In this document: positions 7,671 through 10,359 of the stretch, in pieces | How positions within the stretch are numbered: the stretch's first letter is position 1 | Layout of the letters: each line of letters begins with the position of its first letter | Assembly (NCBI GenBank): GCA_031273485.1 | Contig: JAISRS010000540.1 | Span: forward strand, 1 to 10,359 | From: Prevotellaceae bacterium | GTDB taxonomy: Bacteria; Bacteroidota; Bacteroidia; Bacteroidales; UBA932 | Length of the DNA stretch: 10,359 nt | Direction: 5' to 3' | Notes under the pieces: generated by a model | The model's database searches: none | What the model was told of the DNA's origin: nothing | What the model saw: only the letters and a program-made list of their open reading frames with translations | Program-made: the position numbers and the translations under genes

Positions 7671-7946
7671 TCACCATATTTTCAATATGCAGCTGCACGC
7701 AAACAAACAATTGCAAGCATTGATACCACAAAGATCACCTGAATTCTCACCACAAGATGAATATCCAACACAATCGCCTTCTGCCATACTTACATCTTGA
7801 CTAAACATATCCAGAATACCACCTATAGCTAATGGATCTGTTTCTAATCTAGATTCGAGTTCTTGAATATAAAACTCATCATACAAATTTTCATTTAACG
7901 ACATTAACTCGTCATTTTTTGCTAATAGTAATTTTTTAGTTTCCAT
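7671..7946 (-). CDS. RiPP precursor peptide A, Cys-rich core (7 Cys)
   Basis: A 91-residue peptide, first of the two substrates and 82 bases downstream of the maturase stop. The leader (residues 11-40) contains FYIQELESRLETDPLA followed by IGGILDMFSQD, with GG at 42-43. The core begins around 52 and has Cys at 59, 65, 73, 78, 80, 84 and 86. It shares with precursor B the blocks DC-V/I-GY-S/T-SC, GEN-S/T-G, CGI, a CxC pair and a C-terminal hydrophobic-Lys-x-Trp end (ILKIW here). It carries an extra LFACS-like segment with two more Cys before the terminus. A cleavage after GG would leave a 48-residue peptide; a later cut near EGD is also possible. There is no Shine-Dalgarno site, only an A/T-rich leader. 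Precursor role is well supported; chemistry is not known. Confidence 0.87.
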   Translation of the reverse strand: METKKLLLAKNDELMSLNENLYDEFYIQELESRLETDPLAIGGILDMFSQDVSMAEGDCVGYSSCGENSGDLCGINACNCLFACSCILKIW

Positions 7947-8028
7947 TGTGTAATATATTAATATGATAAAAAAATATTATTATTGTCTTTTAATTAAATT
8001 CTCTACCAAAATGTTTATAAACCTACAC

Positions 8029-9435
8029 TTAGTTATCTCTTTCTTGTTTCAAGTAATTGTAAGCAAGATTTACGGCGTTTTTAATAGTTTCGGAAAAATC
8101 ATTACAATAACCAGGTTCGAGAATTCCTTTTCTTAATTCATTGTGTGAAATACAGCCTCCATGACAAATAAAGGCATATTTACAAATACTACATTGAAAA
8201 GAAGTACCAATATTCTGAGAATGCCAATGATTTTTATAATCAGTCCAATTTATCTCTTCATCGAAATAATGTCCTATTACTTTATCTTTAACTCCTATCT
8301 CGTTCCAACATCCATATATTTCTCCAAAAGGGTCTAATATGTACGACCCAATTTGAGCAGAACAATAGACTGGAGAAAATGTCAATCGTTTTTTCTTAAG
8401 TATCGAATCTTTAATCATTTGTGCTTTATCAGAAAGATTACAATTATACTTATACTTTTCTTTTTTATGGAGTAAATTAAACTCCCTTTCATTCAAATAA
8501 TTTAATTTTCTATTTCCCTTTGAATTATCAGTGACATCTTCATTTTGGCTATAATCAAATAATTTTGCTGAATATGGATTGAATTTTCCTCTTTTTTCAA
8601 AAAAACCTAACTCTTTAAATAAAAGGTATAACCCATCTAAGTCGTAAAAATTATTCCCATCAGTATTTATTCTGAGACTAATGTTTACCCCTCTATCAAG
8701 TGCTAAACTAATATTATCAAGTATTTTCTGAAAAGTTTTTTCTCCAGAATGATGAATTCGACGTCTATTATGCATTTCTTCTGTTCCATCTAATGTCACT
8801 TGAAGCATAAATATACATTCAGGAGATAGTAAGTGCTCATACTCAGCAAGATCATAACCATTTGTTACTGCAGTAAATCTGAATCCTAAATCCTTTCCTT
8901 TATTTACAATATATTCAACTATATCTTTATTATCTTTTAGTAAAGGTTCACCGCCATATAATAAGATGACATTAGGGCGAAGTCTATGTTCTGGTTCAAT
9001 CATAAAAATACTATTATATGCTTTGTCTACCATTTCCTTAGAAAACACTCTTCTTGACCATTGTCTACTATTTTTAAGAACTTTACTTTCATAACAATAA
9101 GGACATCGAAAATTACAATCGTATGCTACCATAAAAACAAAACTTTTATGCATGATTTTTTTTGTTTTATGTAGAAGGCTGGCAAGCTTTATTACGTGTT
9201 GACGTTCTTCTTCTCTATCTTTTGTCGTTAAGTATCCCCTATTTAGTAACATATCTAATGTCGATTTGGAAAATGGCACAATGTCTTCGGAAAAGTCAAC
9301 TCCCGTTTCTAAATACTTATCCACAGTAAAATTTACTATATCAATAGCACCTGTATAACCATGAATCAACATATACTTATCTCTTTCGTTTTCTATCTTA
9401 ACACTAATCGTGTACGATGATTTTCTTAATTTCAT
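8029..9435 (-). CDS. Radical SAM/SPASM peptide maturase
   Basis: A 468-residue enzyme. Residues 1-95 form a small N-terminal domain resembling the PqqD-like leader-binding modules of SPASM maturases (SYTISVKIENERDK, HGYTGAIDIVNF, LLNRGYLT). The radical SAM 4Fe-4S motif is C107, C111, C114 (CNFRCPYC), with the SAM-contact GGEPL at 161-165 and the barrel continuing through VTLDGTEEMHNRRR. The SPASM domain has C358, GEIYGC (C376), and C415, C418, C424, C428 and C444, the full set expected for two auxiliary 4Fe-4S clusters. Such enzymes abstract hydrogen from peptide residues to build thioether or carbon-carbon crosslinks. Two Cys-rich precursors directly downstream make them the evident substrates. 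It is the first gene of the operon. The ATG at 9435 lacks a Shine-Dalgarno site, as is common in Bacteroidetes. The exact crosslink type cannot be told. Confidence 0.93.
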   Translation of the reverse strand: MKLRKSSYTISVKIENERDKYMLIHGYTGAIDIVNFTVDKYLETGVDFSEDIVPFSKSTLDMLLNRGYLTTKDREEERQHVIKLASLLHKTKKIMHKSFVFMVAYDCNFRCPYCYESKVLKNSRQWSRRVFSKEMVDKAYNSIFMIEPEHRLRPNVILLYGGEPLLKDNKDIVEYIVNKGKDLGFRFTAVTNGYDLAEYEHLLSPECIFMLQVTLDGTEEMHNRRRIHHSGEKTFQKILDNISLALDRGVNISLRINTDGNNFYDLDGLYLLFKELGFFEKRGKFNPYSAKLFDYSQNEDVTDNSKGNRKLNYLNEREFNLLHKKEKYKYNCNLSDKAQMIKDSILKKKRLTFSPVYCSAQIGSYILDPFGEIYGCWNEIGVKDKVIGHYFDEEINWTDYKNHWHSQNIGTSFQCSICKYAFICHGGCISHNELRKGILEPGYCNDFSETIKNAVNLAYNYLKQERDN

Positions 9436-9452
9436 TTTATAATAGCATATAT

Positions 9453-9519
9453 AATTTACAACATTTATTCGATTTTTATTAATAATGATGCAAATTTATA
9501 ACATTTATTTGATTCTTAT
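9453..9519. repeat. Direct repeat of 27 bp at 40-bp spacing over the operon promoter
   Basis: Positions 9453-9479 and 9493-9519 match at 24 of 27 bases (AATTTA, AACATTTATT, GATT, TTAT blocks). The offset of 40 bases is close to four helical turns. One copy overlaps the edge of the candidate -7 element and the spacer upstream of it; the other falls in the predicted leader. A related AACAT stands at 9551-9555. This could be a pair of binding sites for a regulator not encoded in the window, or a simple AT-rich duplication. Confidence 0.55.
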
Positions 9520-9525
9520 GCTAAA
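9491..9525 (-). promoter_or_regulatory. Candidate Bacteroides-type promoter for the RiPP operon
   Basis: On the minus strand TAAATTTG (9498-9491) is an exact match to the Bacteroides -7 consensus TAnnTTTG, about 55 bases before the maturase ATG. A TTTA at about 9522-9525 sits 23 bases upstream, slightly far and one base off the -33 consensus TTTG. A second, weaker candidate (TAAATATG with a TTTG 23 bases upstream) lies further out at about 9555-9590. The position fits a leader of roughly 45-50 bases. Transcription start mapping is not available. Confidence 0.4.
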
Positions 9526-9540
9526 TACTCTATTATTTTG

Positions 9541-9556
9541 TATGTTGTATAACATA
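9541..9556. repeat. Small palindrome upstream of the maturase gene
   Basis: TATGTT and AACATA form perfect 6-base arms around a GTAT centre. It shares the AACAT core with the direct repeat at 9453-9519. It might be an operator half-site pair. It is short and AT-rich, so chance is possible. Confidence 0.3.
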
Positions 9557-9636
9557 TTTAGTGCAACCATTGAATCTAAAAGCCAAATTCGTCTGATTAT
9601 CAGAATATATCGACAATTACCCCAAAAATAAAAAAA

Positions 9637-9813
9637 CAGCCAGCTATTGTTTCATGGACAAAGTTAATTCCGCGCTTTCTCCGCCTTGCAAGGCCGGTGC
9701 CCTTCGGGTTTCGGGGGAAAAATCGTCCTCGCTTCGCTGCGGTATTTTTTCCCCGAAAGCCTTGCCCGGCGGAAGCGCGGAATTACTTTTTGCCCATGAA
9801 ACAACAACTGCTG
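9637..9813. repeat. Long GC-rich imperfect palindrome next to a divergent gene
   Basis: The outer arms, about 9637-9685 and 9768-9813, pair well as inverted copies: TTGTTTCATGG-CAAA, TAATTCCGCGCTT and CCGCC blocks recur in reverse complement. Inside are further pairing runs: TTTCGGGG with CCCCGAAA, TTGCAAGG-type with CCTTGCCC, and a smaller GCTTCGCTGC-type hairpin at the tip. The folded form would be a stem of roughly 80 bases per side. Composition changes abruptly here from the AT-rich block to its left. It ends 28 bases before the ATG of the plus-strand gene, so it could act in that gene's leader. My impression, not checked, is that similar palindromes recur in Bacteroidales mobile elements. 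Short reading frames inside it are not credible genes. Confidence 0.7.
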
Positions 9814-9841
9814 TAAAAAGGCGGATAAAACAAATGAAAGT

Positions 9842-10359
9842 ATGAAAGCAAAAATCCTTGCGACGATTCCCCAATACGTCAGTCTATACGAGGCTGACAG
9901 GGGCAGTGATTTGAAGGCTTATACCGACTGTCTTCAGATGTGCATCTCCAATAACAGTCTGGATGCACTGCATGAGGAGTTGGACGATATGATAAGCGCG
10001 TATGAGCATGAATCGCTTAACTATTACAAGCGAACGATTCAAGACGCTATCATCAGAGAGTATGGTCTGGAAGAAGACCAAGCTCACAGCCTTGTCTTTG
10101 AAACATACGAGGACGAGATAGACGAAGCGCTGCTGGCGAGAAACAGCAGTGACGCTATCGGTGATTTACTCGCAAACACGGGAAAATTCTCCTGCTTCCT
10201 GGATACCGGTCTTGCCGTCGAAAGCGGTTCCTGTGGATGGACAGGAGATGAGCAAAACGCCTGGATAGAAAAGGTAAAGGGGACGCTCAAAATAACATCC
10301 GCGCAATGGGATGATGCAATCCGCTTAATGCTCCTCCAGGTCGGCTACGGAGGGCAGTT
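9842..10359 (+). CDS. Unrecognised acidic protein, likely mobile-element accessory gene (cut by window edge)
   Basis: A frame opens at ATG 9842 (MKAKILATIPQYVSLYEADR) and stays open for 172 codons to the right edge. No signal peptide or membrane segment is visible. The sequence is acidic and mostly helical, for example LHEELDDMISAYEHES, IIREYGLEEDQAHSL and TYEDEIDEALLARN, then ITSAQWDDAIRLMLLQVGYG. I do not recognise a catalytic motif or named family. An ATG at 9834 meets a stop after three codons, so 9842 is the better start. Its GC is moderate, unlike the RiPP block, and it is transcribed away from it. The neighbouring palindrome and the style of the protein suggest cargo of a conjugative or integrative element; that is inference. 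The frame's length and sensible codon use make it a real gene. Confidence 0.7.
   Translation, partial: MKAKILATIPQYVSLYEADRGSDLKAYTDCLQMCISNNSLDALHEELDDMISAYEHESLNYYKRTIQDAIIREYGLEEDQAHSLVFETYEDEIDEALLARNSSDAIGDLLANTGKFSCFLDTGLAVESGSCGWTGDEQNAWIEKVKGTLKITSAQWDDAIRLMLLQVGYGGQ

Larger units (their letters stand above)
9436..9841. other. Divergent intergenic region with regulatory repeats and long palindrome
   Basis: This 406-base gap separates the minus-strand RiPP operon from the plus-strand gene. Its left part (to about 9636) is very AT-rich and holds the candidate promoter, direct repeat and small palindrome. Its right part is GC-rich and is almost wholly the long palindrome. No RNA gene or further coding region is visible. 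The composition switch near 9637 is a candidate junction between two DNA sources. Confidence 0.6.

Noticed and set aside
7610..7723. Small plus-strand frame starting MKVLKENFKLLGQ
   Set aside because: It is antisense to the end of precursor A and runs across the inverted-repeat arm; no ribosome site or independent support.
7257..7946. Lanthipeptide precursors
   Set aside because: The cores have Cys with Ser and Thr, but no LanB, LanC or LanM enzyme is present; the only modifying enzyme beside them is a radical SAM/SPASM protein.
9453..9519. CRISPR-like repeats
   Set aside because: Only two AT-rich copies 40 bases apart with a 13-base gap and no cas genes; this does not fit a CRISPR array.
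9644..9874. Overlapping short reading frames on both strands in the GC-rich palindrome (9654-9845 plus, 9644-9874 minus)
   Set aside because: They follow the symmetry of the inverted repeat, have low-complexity Ser/Pro/Arg-rich products and no ribosome site; the palindrome explains them.

Overview
The window looks like accessory DNA from a gut-type Bacteroidetes (Bacteroidales) genome. The evidence is the type of MacB/FtsX-TolC export genes, a Bacteroides-style -7 element (TAnnTTTG) upstream of the first operon gene, A-rich rather than Shine-Dalgarno leaders on several genes, and a GC-rich palindrome next to a gene that looks like mobile-element cargo. No species can be named from the sequence alone.

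Nearly the whole window (9435 down to 1) is one minus-strand gene train that reads as a ribosomally made, post-translationally modified peptide (RiPP) cluster. In transcription order it holds a radical SAM/SPASM peptide maturase (8029-9435); two paralogous Cys-rich precursor peptides with nearly identical leaders and divergent cores (7671-7946 and 7257-7514); a membrane-embedded M50-type zinc metalloprotease (6046-7245); a large O-antigen-ligase-like membrane protein with a TPR-like C-terminus (3806-6040); an ABC ATPase (3113-3781); two FtsX/MacB-type permeases (1902-3116 and 733-1905); and the start of a TolC-like outer membrane protein (1-740) that runs off the left edge. Genes from the ATPase onward overlap by 4 to 8 bases, and the M50 and ligase genes are 5 bases apart, so co-transcription is likely.

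A working model, which is inference: the SPASM enzyme modifies Cys-rich cores after binding the shared leader; the M50 protein removes the leader at or near a GG motif, since no C39 peptidase is present; the MacB-like transporter and TolC export the product across both membranes. The ligase-like protein is the unexplained part. It could be a PglL-type transferase acting on the peptide, or a cell-surface or self-protection factor.

Composition changes sharply along the train. The exporter genes (1 to about 3780) are of moderate GC, while the block 3806 to about 9640 is very AT-rich. The right end (about 9637-10359) is again moderate GC and holds a roughly 177-bp imperfect palindrome and a divergent plus-strand gene (9842 to the edge) that I cannot name. 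A 127-bp element bounded by inverted repeats, resembling a MITE or the remains of IS ends, lies between the two precursor genes. The gap 9436-9841 carries the putative operon promoter, a 24/27-identical direct repeat at 40-bp spacing, a small palindrome and the large palindrome.
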